In this document: positions 32,302 through 41,214 of the stretch, in pieces
Numbering within the stretch: position 1 is the first letter of the stretch
Layout of the letters: every line of letters begins with the position of its first letter
Assembly (NCBI RefSeq): GCF_004364325.1
Contig: NZ_SOCP01000003.1
Coordinates: forward strand, 434,001-498,000
Length of the DNA stretch: 64,000 nt
Direction: 5' to 3'
Origin: Actinophytocola oryzae
Lineage (GTDB): Bacteria; Actinomycetota; Actinomycetes; Mycobacteriales; Pseudonocardiaceae
Notes under the pieces: generated by a model
What the model saw: the letters and a program-made list of their open reading frames with translations, nothing else
Databases searched by the model: none
Told to the model about the DNA's origin: nothing
Program-made: the position numbers and the translations under genes

Positions 32302-33213
32302 GTGCGTACTCTCGCATGCCTCGTGGCTGCCGCCTGCGCTGCGACAGCCCTCACCACCCCCGTTGCCACCGCCTCCCCTGCCCGCGGATGCCCTGCTCCA
32401 CAACAGAATCCGGGTACGAGCCAACTTCACGCGATGACGAGCGGTGGTCTCACGCGGACCTACCAGCTCCACCTTCCCCAGGACTACCAAAGGAAACGCG
32501 ACTGGCCGCTGATCGTGGCCTACCACGGCAGGGGAAACACGGGCGAGGGCACCGAGCTGTTCTCGAACCTGTCGACGCTGCCCGCGATCGTGGCCTACCC
32601 CGACGGGGTCATCGGCGAGGGCGACGGCGACCGCCAGGCGTGGCAGGGCGCGCCGTACTCCGCGCCGGGCGTCGACGACGTGGCGTTCACGAACGACCTG
32701 CTGGACACGCTGTCGGCGACGCTGTGCGTGGACGAACGCCGCGTGTACGCGACAGGCAAGTCCAACGGCGCCGGGTTCGTCGGCATCCTCGGCTGTGTGC
32801 TGGCCGACCGCTTCGCCGCGATCGCGCCGGTCGCGGGTGCCTTCTACCCCAACGGAATCGACTGCCACCCGAGCCGCCCGGTGCCGGTGATCGACTTCCA
32901 CGGTACGGGCGACGCCACGATCCCGTACCAGGGTGACGCCGACCGGGGCCTGCCCGCGATCCCCGACTGGGTGAGCGACTGGGCCGCACGCGACCGCTGC
33001 CGGATTCGCCTGCACGACAGGACGATCGACCCGGACGTGACGGTCTCGCGCTGGGTCGGCTGCGCACGCGGCGCCGAGGTGACGCACGTGGCGGTCACGG
33101 ACGGCGGCCACACGTGGCCGGGCGCCGACAGCTACAGCGGCGGCGGCTACACGACGCAGACCATCGAGGCACACGAGGTCCTGTGGCGGTTCGTGCGGAG
33201 GTACACGCTGTGA
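32302..33213 (+). CDS. Secreted esterase of the PHB-depolymerase/feruloyl esterase type (LpqC-like)
   Basis: This 303-residue exported alpha/beta hydrolase has a signal peptide (residues 1-28, ending ATASPARG), the oxyanion motif VAYHGRGNTGEG, the nucleophile elbow GKSNG with Ser154, a VIDFHGTGDATIPY acid region and a TDGGHTWPG motif with the catalytic His. These match the esterase_PHB family. Several Cys suggest disulfides. GTG 32302 follows a GGAAAGGAAC site. The stop overlaps the GTG of the AbgT-like gene. It may release an aromatic acid or amide outside the cell for uptake by the transporter; this is inference. Confidence 0.86.
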   Translation: MRTLACLVAAACAATALTTPVATASPARGCPAPQQNPGTSQLHAMTSGGLTRTYQLHLPQDYQRKRDWPLIVAYHGRGNTGEGTELFSNLSTLPAIVAYPDGVIGEGDGDRQAWQGAPYSAPGVDDVAFTNDLLDTLSATLCVDERRVYATGKSNGAGFVGILGCVLADRFAAIAPVAGAFYPNGIDCHPSRPVPVIDFHGTGDATIPYQGDADRGLPAIPDWVSDWAARDRCRIRLHDRTIDPDVTVSRWVGCARGAEVTHVAVTDGGHTWPGADSYSGGGYTTQTIEAHEVLWRFVRRYTL

Positions 33214-34742
33214 GCACGACCGCCGAGCGGGAGCGGCTGCCCCGCATCGTCCGGGCCATGGCGGTGGTGGAGCGGGTCGGCAACGCGCTACCGCACCCGT
33301 TCTGGCTGTTCTGGATCCTGGCCGCCGTCCTGGCGGTGGTGAGCGCGGTACTTGCCGGCTTCGACGTGTCGGTGGTCTCGCCCAGCGACGGCGAGACCGT
33401 GGCCGTGAAGAACCTGCTGTCCGGCGACGGCCTGGCGATGGCGATCTCCACGATGGTGGAGAACTTCGCGTCGTTCCCGCCGATGGCGACGATCGTGGTC
33501 GTGATCATGGGTGTCGCGGTGGCCGAACGCAGCGGTTTCCTCGCCACGCTGATGCGGGTGGGCGTGTCGCGGGTGCCCGCGTCGTGGGTGGTCTTCGCGG
33601 TGGCGTTCGCGGGCACCGTGGCACACGTGGCGTCTGCCGCTGCGTACATCATCCTGGTTCCGTTGGGCGGCCTGGCTTTCCGGGCCGTCGGCAAGTCACC
33701 GATCCTCGGCATCGTGGTCGCGTACACGGCGATAGCGTCGGGTTACGACGCGAGCCCGGTCCCGACCCCGAACGACGCCATCTTCGCGGGCATCACGACC
33801 GCGGCGGCCCGGATCATCAGTCCAGAGGTGTACGTCTCGCCGCTGTCGAACTGGTTCTTCAACATAGCGTCGTCGGCGCTGCTGGCGACGGTGATCACGC
33901 TGATCACGAAGTTCGTGCTGAGCAGGCGTCCCGACCTGGACGCGGACCGGGACGCGGACCTGGAGGACGTGGCGACCCTCGAGCTGTCGGCGAAGGAGCG
34001 CTCGGCGCTGCGCTGGTCGCTGGCGGCGCTGGCCGTGGCGCTGGTGGCGCTGGTGCTCGTCATGCTCCCGACGACGTCGCCGCTGCGTGGTGAGCACGGG
34101 TCCATTGTGGAGTCACCGCTGCTGGACGGGATCGCCGCGGTGGTGGCCTTCCTGTTCGGCCTGACCGGGATCGTCTACGGCGCGAGGGCGGGCACGATCA
34201 GGAGGCCGGGGGACGTGCCGAGGCTGATGCTGGAGGGCATCAGGCAGATGGCGCCGGTGCTGGTCCTGTTCTTCGCGATAGCCCAGTTCCTGGCGTACTT
34301 CGACTGGACCCACATCGGTGACGTGCTCGCGGTGCGCGCGGCGGAGATCTTCGAGTCCAGCGGCATGCCGATCGCCGTGATCTTCCTGCTGGTGCTCGTG
34401 TTGCTGACACTGGTGAACGTGATGGTGACGAGCGGCTCCGCGATGTGGTCGATCGCCGCACCGGTCCTGGTTCCCATGCTGATGCTGGTCGACGTGTCCC
34501 CGGAGACCACGCAGGCCCTGTTCCGCATCGCCGACTCCGGCTCGACGGCCATCACCCCGATGAGCCCGTACTTCGTCATGGCACTGGGCTTCCTGCAGCG
34601 CTACCGCAAGTCGGCGGGCATCGGCACACTGGCGTCCTACACCCTCCCGCTGACCATCGGCATGACCGTGATGTGGACGCTCCTGTTCTACGGTTGGTGG
34701 CTATTGGGCATCCCGTGGGGGCCGGGCGCTCCGTCGCGATAA
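33210..34742 (+). CDS. AbgT-family transporter
   Basis: The 510-residue protein has about twelve transmembrane segments and AbgT-family hallmarks: VERVGNALPHPFWLFWILAAVLAVVSAVL at the N-terminus, SGYDASPVPTPNDAIFAGITTAAA mid-protein, and SGSAMWSIAAPVLVPMLML with GSTAITPMSPYF near the C-terminus. Characterised members take up p-aminobenzoyl-glutamate or export sulfonamides. GTG 33210 overlaps the esterase stop, so it belongs to the GntR unit. The last 55 nt overlap the 3' end of a convergent gene of unlike composition. Confidence 0.9.
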   Translation: MSTTAERERLPRIVRAMAVVERVGNALPHPFWLFWILAAVLAVVSAVLAGFDVSVVSPSDGETVAVKNLLSGDGLAMAISTMVENFASFPPMATIVVVIMGVAVAERSGFLATLMRVGVSRVPASWVVFAVAFAGTVAHVASAAAYIILVPLGGLAFRAVGKSPILGIVVAYTAIASGYDASPVPTPNDAIFAGITTAAARIISPEVYVSPLSNWFFNIASSALLATVITLITKFVLSRRPDLDADRDADLEDVATLELSAKERSALRWSLAALAVALVALVLVMLPTTSPLRGEHGSIVESPLLDGIAAVVAFLFGLTGIVYGARAGTIRRPGDVPRLMLEGIRQMAPVLVLFFAIAQFLAYFDWTHIGDVLAVRAAEIFESSGMPIAVIFLLVLVLLTLVNVMVTSGSAMWSIAAPVLVPMLMLVDVSPETTQALFRIADSGSTAITPMSPYFVMALGFLQRYRKSAGIGTLASYTLPLTIGMTVMWTLLFYGWWLLGIPWGPGAPSR

Positions 34743-36043
34743 CGCATCACGCACTCGTTGTTCAACGAGAACAAAGCCCGTTCCATCGCGACGAGCAACT
34801 CGGCCAAGGCATGCATCACCTGGGAGGACCGCACCCAGAACTCCGGCGTCACCACCGATTCGGGTGCATGGGTGAACTGAGTGAGAGCTTCCACCAGCTC
34901 CTGGTCCTCGTAGGTGAGCGTGTTGCCGCCCTTCTTGGCATGCGGTGCAAACAGCGTGAGGTTGCGAGCCTGGAGCCGAACATCCTCGACCCTGACCTGT
35001 ATCGCTCGATCGATGCGAATGAGGTCATGGAAGGCGTGGTTCCGAGCCCCGGTAACGGTGCTGTAGAACAGTGTGGGCGAAGGCTTCGTCTCCTTCGACC
35101 CCGAAAGGTCGTTGAAGGATTGGCTCAGCCGGAAATGCTCGGCGACAGTCGCCCACAACAACAGTGGCTTGAGGTCGCACAAGCTGACGACGAGCGTTAT
35201 CAGCTTCTGCGAGTCACTGGCGAAGTTGTAAGCTATCCGCAGAACGTCGGAGAACGACTGAGCATCTCGCATGGGATCTCCACCGCAGCGCGCTATCGCC
35301 GCGTCATACGCGGCGATCTCGTTGACGAGGGAGTCGATCATCCGACGCATCAGGGTGCCTTCACGGACGTCCAGCTCACCTTCTGGAAGCTGGATCTCGG
35401 AGTGCACCAACTCCCTAAGCACGGGAAGCGCCCCAACGAACTTCTTCTCGAAGTCGGCTGGGATCGATCCGTCACTCTTGGACCTCCTGGCCCATGCCTC
35501 CGCAAGTGCCGTCCGCAGCGCGTCAGGATACTTGACGTCGTTGACCTCGACCACACCTTCCCGCAGAGTGAGCAACTCGTCGTTGGTCGGTGCGAAACGC
35601 AACAGAGAGCACAGTGACGACTCCAGGGGGACACTCACCTCGATGTCGTCATCGACAGTGCCGATGAGAAGAAAGATCAGTTTTCCAACGCCCGACAGGT
35701 TCCGGTCTATCCCCTCCGCCAGGGAGACGCGCGCAGGAATATTGCCGGACCCCGCACTGTAGCGCCTGAAGTTGTTGTGAAGCATGTCCGGCGTACACAC
35801 TCCGAGTCCACTGGCATCAACGTTGTCGAGCTGATCGTAGTTCGCGCACAGATACTGCGGACTCTTCGTCGACTTGACCTTGATGCTTTTCCGTTCGATG
35901 AAGGAGTTGTTGACGACGATCAGGTCGTCGGCCTGCACGTTCCTTTCGCCGTCCATCATTGCTTTGAAGCAGGTAGAACTCACGAGCGACCCGAAGGATT
36001 CGACAATCTGTTCACACAGCGGCGAGCTACCAGTAGTTGTCAT
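34688..36043 (-). CDS. Protein of unknown function with HEPN-like RNxxxH motif; possible acquired gene
   Basis: I recognise no named family. The 451-residue soluble protein is of lower GC and more mixed codon use than its neighbours. The N-terminal part (1-130) mixes strands and helices (DLIVVNNSFIERKSIKVKS); the rest is helical. Near the C-terminus, GARNHAFHDLIRID contains R334-N-x3-H339, which fits the catalytic Rx4-6H pattern of HEPN ribonucleases with the usual polar residue after Arg. Its 3' end overlaps the AbgT gene by 55 nt, and it follows an insertion-like boundary. ATG 36043 is used. A defence or toxin role is possible but rests on one short motif. Confidence 0.7.
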   Translation of the reverse strand: MTTTGSSPLCEQIVESFGSLVSSTCFKAMMDGERNVQADDLIVVNNSFIERKSIKVKSTKSPQYLCANYDQLDNVDASGLGVCTPDMLHNNFRRYSAGSGNIPARVSLAEGIDRNLSGVGKLIFLLIGTVDDDIEVSVPLESSLCSLLRFAPTNDELLTLREGVVEVNDVKYPDALRTALAEAWARRSKSDGSIPADFEKKFVGALPVLRELVHSEIQLPEGELDVREGTLMRRMIDSLVNEIAAYDAAIARCGGDPMRDAQSFSDVLRIAYNFASDSQKLITLVVSLCDLKPLLLWATVAEHFRLSQSFNDLSGSKETKPSPTLFYSTVTGARNHAFHDLIRIDRAIQVRVEDVRLQARNLTLFAPHAKKGGNTLTYEDQELVEALTQFTHAPESVVTPEFWVRSSQVMHALAELLVAMERALFSLNNECVMRYRDGAPGPHGMPNSHQP

Positions 36044-36156
36044 GCGTCACATCCAGGCTCTGCCGACCCACTCACAGCCGGCTCCAATGTGGATCGAAGC
36101 TGTTGTTGACGCATCGCGACAAAGACCTACATCGCTACACGGGCGCGTTCGGGTAC

Positions 36157-36177
36157 ACCACTCCGTTATGGAGTGGT
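36157..36177 (-). terminator. Hairpin after the DUF6351 gene
   Basis: ACCACTCC-GTTAT-GGAGTGGT, an 8-bp perfect stem with a 5-nt loop, lies 19 nt beyond the stop of the secreted hydrolase gene and upstream of the HEPN-like gene. Confidence 0.55.
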
Positions 36178-36195
36178 AATGGACTCACAAAGGCG

Positions 36196-38268
36196 TCAGA
36201 ACGTCTGCCACGGACCCCTCGCCGGTTGTTCGCTGACGCCTCGGCGGGTGTAGTCGCAGACGCCCGTGGGGAAGGCCTGGCGTAGCTGGGCCTTCTCCTC
36301 GGCGGTGAAGGTCACGCCGTAGTCGTGGAAGTTCAACGGCTTCAGGCGGCACTTGATCGTCGTCATCGGCAGGTTCGCGCCGGCCACCAGGCGGGGGTTC
36401 GCCGCAGCCGGGAACAACGCGCCGCAGCGGCCGCTCGACGGGTAGATCATCGGCTCGGTGACGCGTTCCGTCGGCGACACGTAGCAGCCGTCGGCGAGGT
36501 CGCGGGGCTTGTTCGCGATCACCTTCGCGGCGGGGTCGCGGTGGGAGGCGTCGTCGTCGATGGCGCTCAGCCAGCGGTCCATCGCGTCGAGTTGGTAGGC
36601 CGCCGCGGCCGCGGCGGGGGCCGGGTCCACCGACGAGGCGATGATCACCTGGTTCGCGGCGGTCCCGTTGGCGGCACGCAGGCGTGCCCGCATGATGAAG
36701 GACATCTCGGCCGTGTGGATGTCCCCCACCGGAACCAGGTCCAGGTACGTCCGCTGGTCGATGATCGGGGTGTACCTCAGACCCTCCGACGCGCTGTTGA
36801 TCAGGTCGCTCGAGTACGCCGCCGCCAGTCCTCTGGGATCGGCCGTCGTACGGGTGGGAATCGGGCGGCCCGCGTAGTCGAGGCCGCCGACGCCCGCGTT
36901 CATCGCCGCGAACTGGGCCGGGGTGATCTGCCCCGACCGCAACGCCGCCAACCCGTACTGCACGCCGACGTTGTCCAGTACCGCGCGCACGAACCCGGTC
37001 CTCGGGTCACGGCCGAGCTGGTTCACCCACTGCTCCGCCGCCGAGCACCGCACGCCGGACGGGTTCGTCGGGCTCCACCGCGTCTCCACCGGGATGATCG
37101 GGTCACAGCTGCCCGTCGCCGTGGCGCGGTTGAAGAACGTCAGGCCCCACGACGTGCACGTGTCGTAGGTGTTGTAGCCGGACACGGCCCGCTGCTGCTC
37201 CGGGGTGAAACCCCCTCGGGCGAAGTAGGCGTTCAGCAGGCCACAGTCGGTGACCGGGCTCATCGTCGTCAGCGGGTCCGGGAACGAGATGCCCGGCACG
37301 ATGCCGTCCAGGATGCCCGGGTACGCGTCCGCGATGTCGTACTGCTGGATGGCGCCACCCGAACCGCCCCACCCGATGGTGTGCCGCGCGGGCCCGTACG
37401 TCTCGAGGAAGTGCTCCTTCACCATCATCGCGGCCTCGGCCGAGATGACGGTGCCGCAGTTGTTGTCGAGCACGTTCAGCGACGACGACGCCACCGCGTA
37501 CCCCTGCGACAGGAACAGGTCCTCCAGCACCGGCGCGGTCGATCCGCCCTGCCGGTAGCCGCCGTTGCAGCCGCCGCCGAAGTTGTAGACCAGCCGCCCG
37601 TTCCAGCCCGTCTCCGGCTTCACCGGCGACGGGTCGGCACCGTCGTACAGCGCCGCCATCTGGTACACCGCGCGGTCGATCACGCCGACCTCGACACGCA
37701 CGACGTAGGGCACGGTCACGCCCTCGACGGTCGCCGTGGCGAGGTCCGCGGGCCGGGTCGCGGGGTCGGCGAGCGGCACGAACTGGCCCGACGTCGACTT
37801 GTACGCGTACCGCACGACGGTCGGCGCCTCGCACAGCGGCTGGCTCGCCGGGGCGAGCCCGTGCGCCTCGGTCTGGCAGTAGAACGGCACCTGCTGCCTG
37901 CCGGAGAACACCGGGCCGGAACGCGGGTGGTTCACCACGCGCACCGACGCGTGCCTGCCGCGGTCGGCCGTCGCGGTGATCACGTTGGTGCCGTCGCGCA
38001 GGCCACGCACCACCCCGAGCAGGGTGCCGTTCGGCTGCGGCGTGAAGCTCGAGGTGACGTCCCGGCCGCCGAGCCACACCCGCACGTGGTTGCCCCGGTC
38101 GACGCGCACCAGCACGTCGCCACCGCTCACGAACTCCGGTTTGGTGTTGGACTCGACTCCGACGGCGAAGCCGTCGGGTCGTGGGTCGGCGGAAGTCACC
38201 CCCGACAGCCCGGACAGGGCCAGTGCGGCGGTGAACAGGACCGTGGCGACAGCGTAGGCGCGGGTCAC
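36196..38268 (-). CDS. Secreted DUF6351 family alpha/beta hydrolase (tannase-like)
   Basis: The 690-residue exported protein has a signal peptide (1-28, ALALSGLSGVTSADP), an N-terminal Ig-like part (PEFVSGGDVLVRVDRGNHVRVWLGGRDVT), and a large catalytic domain. IGWGGSGGAIQQY places the nucleophile at Ser303, in a GGSGG elbow like those of tannase/feruloyl-esterase relatives. Paired Cys are frequent (CNGGY, CDPII, CGALF, CRLKP). The family is common in actinomycetes and proteobacteria; the substrate is unknown. GTG 38268 is chosen for the signal peptide. It is monocistronic, with a hairpin after the stop. Confidence 0.82.
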   Translation of the reverse strand: MTRAYAVATVLFTAALALSGLSGVTSADPRPDGFAVGVESNTKPEFVSGGDVLVRVDRGNHVRVWLGGRDVTSSFTPQPNGTLLGVVRGLRDGTNVITATADRGRHASVRVVNHPRSGPVFSGRQQVPFYCQTEAHGLAPASQPLCEAPTVVRYAYKSTSGQFVPLADPATRPADLATATVEGVTVPYVVRVEVGVIDRAVYQMAALYDGADPSPVKPETGWNGRLVYNFGGGCNGGYRQGGSTAPVLEDLFLSQGYAVASSSLNVLDNNCGTVISAEAAMMVKEHFLETYGPARHTIGWGGSGGAIQQYDIADAYPGILDGIVPGISFPDPLTTMSPVTDCGLLNAYFARGGFTPEQQRAVSGYNTYDTCTSWGLTFFNRATATGSCDPIIPVETRWSPTNPSGVRCSAAEQWVNQLGRDPRTGFVRAVLDNVGVQYGLAALRSGQITPAQFAAMNAGVGGLDYAGRPIPTRTTADPRGLAAAYSSDLINSASEGLRYTPIIDQRTYLDLVPVGDIHTAEMSFIMRARLRAANGTAANQVIIASSVDPAPAAAAAAYQLDAMDRWLSAIDDDASHRDPAAKVIANKPRDLADGCYVSPTERVTEPMIYPSSGRCGALFPAAANPRLVAGANLPMTTIKCRLKPLNFHDYGVTFTAEEKAQLRQAFPTGVCDYTRRGVSEQPARGPWQTF

Positions 38269-38299
38269 GCGCTGATCCTAGACCGTAGCCTGGTGCACT

Positions 38300-38342
38300 G
38301 AAGGACGCCTTCCTGACGCTGGGCGTTACGAAGGACGCCTTC
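38300..38342. repeat. Two copies of the palindrome GAAGGACGCCTTC
   Basis: GAAGG-ACG-CCTTC occurs at 38300-38312 and 38330-38342 in the divergent gap between the DUF6351 and FetB-like genes, followed by GCGTTAC or ATTACGCC. The same core is seen in the tandem array at 51571-51770 and the hairpin at 56111-56147, so it is a dispersed family. Confidence 0.65.
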
Positions 38343-38383
38343 ATTACGCCGGCCGGCCGCCGGGGTGTGCGACCTTGTGGGTC

Positions 38384-39127
38384 GTGAACGTCGTCTTCGG
38401 GTGGCAGCTGGTCGCCGTGCTCGTCCTGCTGGTCGCGGCAGCCGCCGCGGTCGTCGGAGTCGGCCGGATCGGGTCGTGGCGGCCGGTGGTCACGGCCGCG
38501 GCGCGGGCGGTCGCGCAGCTCGCCGCCGTCAGCCTCGTGATCGTCCTCGTGCTGAAGAGCGGCTGGCTGACGGCCGGGTTCGTGCTGCTGATGTTCAGCA
38601 TCGCGGCGTGGACGTCCGCGCGGCGCATCACGAAGGCCCGCCACAGCCGCTGGGCCGCGGTCCCGATCGCGGGCGGTGTCGCGCCAATCCTCGCGTTGCT
38701 GCTGGCCACACGCGTGGTGCCGACGCACCCGATCGCGGTCATCCCGATCGCGGGCATCCTCATCGGCGGCGCGATGACCGCGACGTCGCTGGCAGGCCGC
38801 CGGGCACTCGACGAGCTGGTGTCCCGGCGCGGCGAGTACGAGGCGGCCCTGGCGCTCGGGCTCCGGACGGCCGACGCGGCGCGCCTCATCGTGCGCCCCA
38901 CCGCCGGTCAGGCGCTGGTGCCCGCACTCGACCAGACCCGCACGGTCGGCCTGGTCACGCTGCCCGGCACGTTCGTCGGCATCCTGCTCGGCGGCGGCTC
39001 ACCCGTGCAGGCGGGCGCGACGCAGCTCCTGGTCCTGGTCGCGCTGCTCGCGATCGAGGCCGTCGCGGTGCTGATCACCGTCGAGCTGGTGGCCGCGCGC
39101 AAGCTCAGGCCCGTCGAACTGCCGTGA
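38384..39127 (+). CDS. FetB-like (UPF0014) membrane permease
   Basis: This 247-residue membrane protein has about seven transmembrane segments and the UPF0014/FetB hallmarks: RAVAQLAAVSLVIVLVL, an IPIAGILIGGAMTATSLAGRRA block with a conserved Asn-less Gly-rich helix, EYEAALALGLRTADAARLIVRP (the cytoplasmic EAA-like loop) and GLVTLPGTFVGILLGGGSPVQAGATQL. E. coli FetAB is an iron exporter. No partner ATPase (FetA) is adjacent, which is common in actinomycetes. GTG 38384 is chosen; a TTG 9 nt upstream is possible. Confidence 0.82.
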   Translation: MNVVFGWQLVAVLVLLVAAAAAVVGVGRIGSWRPVVTAAARAVAQLAAVSLVIVLVLKSGWLTAGFVLLMFSIAAWTSARRITKARHSRWAAVPIAGGVAPILALLLATRVVPTHPIAVIPIAGILIGGAMTATSLAGRRALDELVSRRGEYEAALALGLRTADAARLIVRPTAGQALVPALDQTRTVGLVTLPGTFVGILLGGGSPVQAGATQLLVLVALLAIEAVAVLITVELVAARKLRPVELP

Positions 39128-39148
39128 CCTGCCGAAACCGCACGACGG

Positions 39149-39844
39149 TCACTCGGACACCTCGATGAACGACGCGACCGTGCGGTGTGTGCCGAAGTCC
39201 GCGTCAGCGAAGGGTTCGCCCTGGCGGGCCACGCTCACGGTCTGCCAGCCCGCGTCCTCGGCCGCGTCCAGCTCGGCGGGCGTGTCGGAGAAGAGCACGA
39301 CCCGTGCTGGGTCGGCGCCGAGGTCCCTGGCGATGGCGAGGTACGACGCGATCTCGCGTTTCGGGCCCGCGCTGACGGTGTCGAAGTACGCGCGGAACAG
39401 GGGGGTCAGGTCACCGTCAGTGGTGCGGGTGAACGACGCGGCCTGCCCGGCGACCGAACCGGACGAGAACACCGCGAGTCCCGTCCCCGCCGCGTGCCAG
39501 ACCCGCAGCTTCGGGACCACGTCGACGAACAGCTCGGTGACGAGGTCGCCGTCGCGGTAGCCCTTCTCCCGGACGAGACCCTGCAACGTCGTCAGCGGCT
39601 CGACCTCCCGGCCTTCGTCCATCCAGCCGTGCAGGACGGTGACGACCTCGGCGGTGGTCGCCGTCGCGGGCAGGTCGCCGAGCTTTCTGGCCTGTGCCAC
39701 GGCTTCCGCCACGACCGGCTCGTCGCCGTGCCCCTCGATCAACGGACCGAGCCTCGGCCGCGCGTAGCCGCCGAGCACGTGCTCGGTCTGGCTGGTCGCG
39801 GTGAGTGTGCCCTCGACGTCGAGGACAACCCAGTCGGCGTTCAC
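39149..39844 (-). CDS. mtnC: Acireductone synthase (enolase-phosphatase E1)
   Basis: The 231-residue HAD-type enzyme converts 2,3-diketo-5-methylthiopentyl-1-phosphate to acireductone in methionine salvage. HAD motif I is LDVEGTLTATSQ with Asp9 and Glu11 in the unusual DxE arrangement of E1 enzymes; motif II is AVFSSGSVAGQ, and motif III lies near AGPKREIASY with VVLFSDTPAELDAAEDAGW completing the site. The start overlaps the stop of mtnA by 4 nt. The dioxygenase and dehydratase of the pathway are not in this window. Confidence 0.88.
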   Translation of the reverse strand: MNADWVVLDVEGTLTATSQTEHVLGGYARPRLGPLIEGHGDEPVVAEAVAQARKLGDLPATATTAEVVTVLHGWMDEGREVEPLTTLQGLVREKGYRDGDLVTELFVDVVPKLRVWHAAGTGLAVFSSGSVAGQAASFTRTTDGDLTPLFRAYFDTVSAGPKREIASYLAIARDLGADPARVVLFSDTPAELDAAEDAGWQTVSVARQGEPFADADFGTHRTVASFIEVSE

Positions 39845-40848
39845 GAAACCTCCTGGTGGTAACGGTTCAGCTCGTGCGGGTCGAATGGGCCGCGGTCGGT
39901 GACCACAGTGGTGACGAACCGCGGTGGCGTCACGTCGAACGCCGGGTAGTGGCCTCGGATGGCCGGGTGCGAACCGGTGCCGAGTAACTCGGCACCGTCG
40001 CGGTACTCGATCGGCACGTCCGCCGCGGTGGGCGCCAGCCGGTCCGGCGCCCGCACCATCGCGTGGAAGGGCACGTCGAACGCGGTGGCCGCCACGGCGA
40101 GCCCCAGCGTGCCGACCTTGTTGACCACGTGGCCGTCCATGGTGACCCGGTCGGCCGCGGTGACCAGCGCGTCCACCCCGCCGCCGGACAGGACCGCCGC
40201 GCCCGTCCCGTCGGTGACGAGGGTGGTGTCGACGCCCAGCTCCGCGAGCGTCTCCGCGGTGAGCCGGGCGCCCTGCAGGTACGGCCGGGTCTCGGTGCAG
40301 TAGAACGCGAGGGACTTGCCCGAGTCACGCGCGGCGCGCACCAGTTCGACGAGGTAGAGGTCGGCCCAGCAGTGGGTGAGCACGGTCGCGTCGTCCGGCA
40401 GCAGCGCCGCGGTGTGCCTGCCGAGCGCGGCGCTGCGCGACCGGTAGCGCTCGTCTCCCGCCCGCGCGCCACCGAGCGCCGCGGCGACCAACGCCTCGCC
40501 GGTCTGTCCGTCCACGTGGGACAGCACCGCGTGCACGGCCTCGCGCGGCTGGTCGTTGGTGGGCCGGGTGGCGACGAGCCGCGCACCTGCCCGTTCGAGG
40601 TGCGCGCGGGCGTCCTCGACCTCGAGTGACGCGGCCTCGCGGGCGGCGAGCACCATGCCCCACAGCGCCGCGAAGTACGGCCCGGAGGACTGGGTGACCA
40701 TGTCCTCGATGGCCTTCGCGACCTCCTCGACGCTCCCGCAGCGCATCCACGTGCGCTCGGCGGGGAACACGCGCCGGTCGAGGATCTCGACGCCGTCGCC
40801 GGTGAGCCGGACGCTGTTCGCGAGGACCGGTTCCCGCCAGGTGTTCAT
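39841..40848 (-). CDS. mtnA: S-methyl-5-thioribose-1-phosphate isomerase-like protein
   Basis: This 335-residue protein belongs to the eIF2B-alpha/MtnA family. VLTHCWADLYLVEL carries the catalytic Cys and VDALVTAADRVTMDGHVVNKVGTLGLAVAA the catalytic Asp and the NKxGT signature. The order of these two blocks and the length fit MtnA, although the N-terminal part is more divergent than in textbook MtnA. Coupling to mtnC by a 4-nt overlap supports methionine salvage over the alternative, ribose-1,5-bisphosphate isomerase. ATG 40848 is chosen. Confidence 0.78.
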   Translation of the reverse strand: MNTWREPVLANSVRLTGDGVEILDRRVFPAERTWMRCGSVEEVAKAIEDMVTQSSGPYFAALWGMVLAAREAASLEVEDARAHLERAGARLVATRPTNDQPREAVHAVLSHVDGQTGEALVAAALGGARAGDERYRSRSAALGRHTAALLPDDATVLTHCWADLYLVELVRAARDSGKSLAFYCTETRPYLQGARLTAETLAELGVDTTLVTDGTGAAVLSGGGVDALVTAADRVTMDGHVVNKVGTLGLAVAATAFDVPFHAMVRAPDRLAPTAADVPIEYRDGAELLGTGSHPAIRGHYPAFDVTPPRFVTTVVTDRGPFDPHELNRYHQEVS

Positions 40849-41214
40849 GTGCGCGCCCCCAGACGTCGAGGTCCGAGTCGGTGCTCTCGACGGTAGCGCC
40901 GAGGCCGGTCCGGGGCATCCCAGCCGTACCCGGTTGCCGGCACTCCGGGGGAGAGTAGGAAGATCACCGCTGACGCCCTCTTCGGCACGTCCCCCCATCC
41001 GTGTCACCCGGCCGGAGCAACCGTTATGCACTGCGTTCAACCCTTGAGCACTGCGCCCAGATCTTGGGACTCAGCTGAGGTTCACTGGCGCGCCAATCGG
41101 GTTTCACGTGATCGGACTGTCGCAAGTGGGCCATCACCCATTGGAATGTCTTCAGGTTTGACCCCATCCTGCCGAGGAATTCGGAGGGCAGACCTCAACG
41201 ACGAGGAGGACCGT
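40849..41214. other. 366-bp divergent intergenic region upstream of mtnA; possible SAM-sensing leader
   Basis: No gene of the usual kind is seen. On the minus strand, 40960-40901 contains CCGGAGTGCCGGCAACC followed by GGGATGCCCCGG, which recalls the core of SAM-I/SAM-IV riboswitches (GGCAACC ... GGTGC) and lies about 60 nt before the mtnA start. The pairing around it is not clearly right, so this is weak. On the plus strand, the region near 41120-41200 would hold the promoter of the small gene at 41215. Confidence 0.3.
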
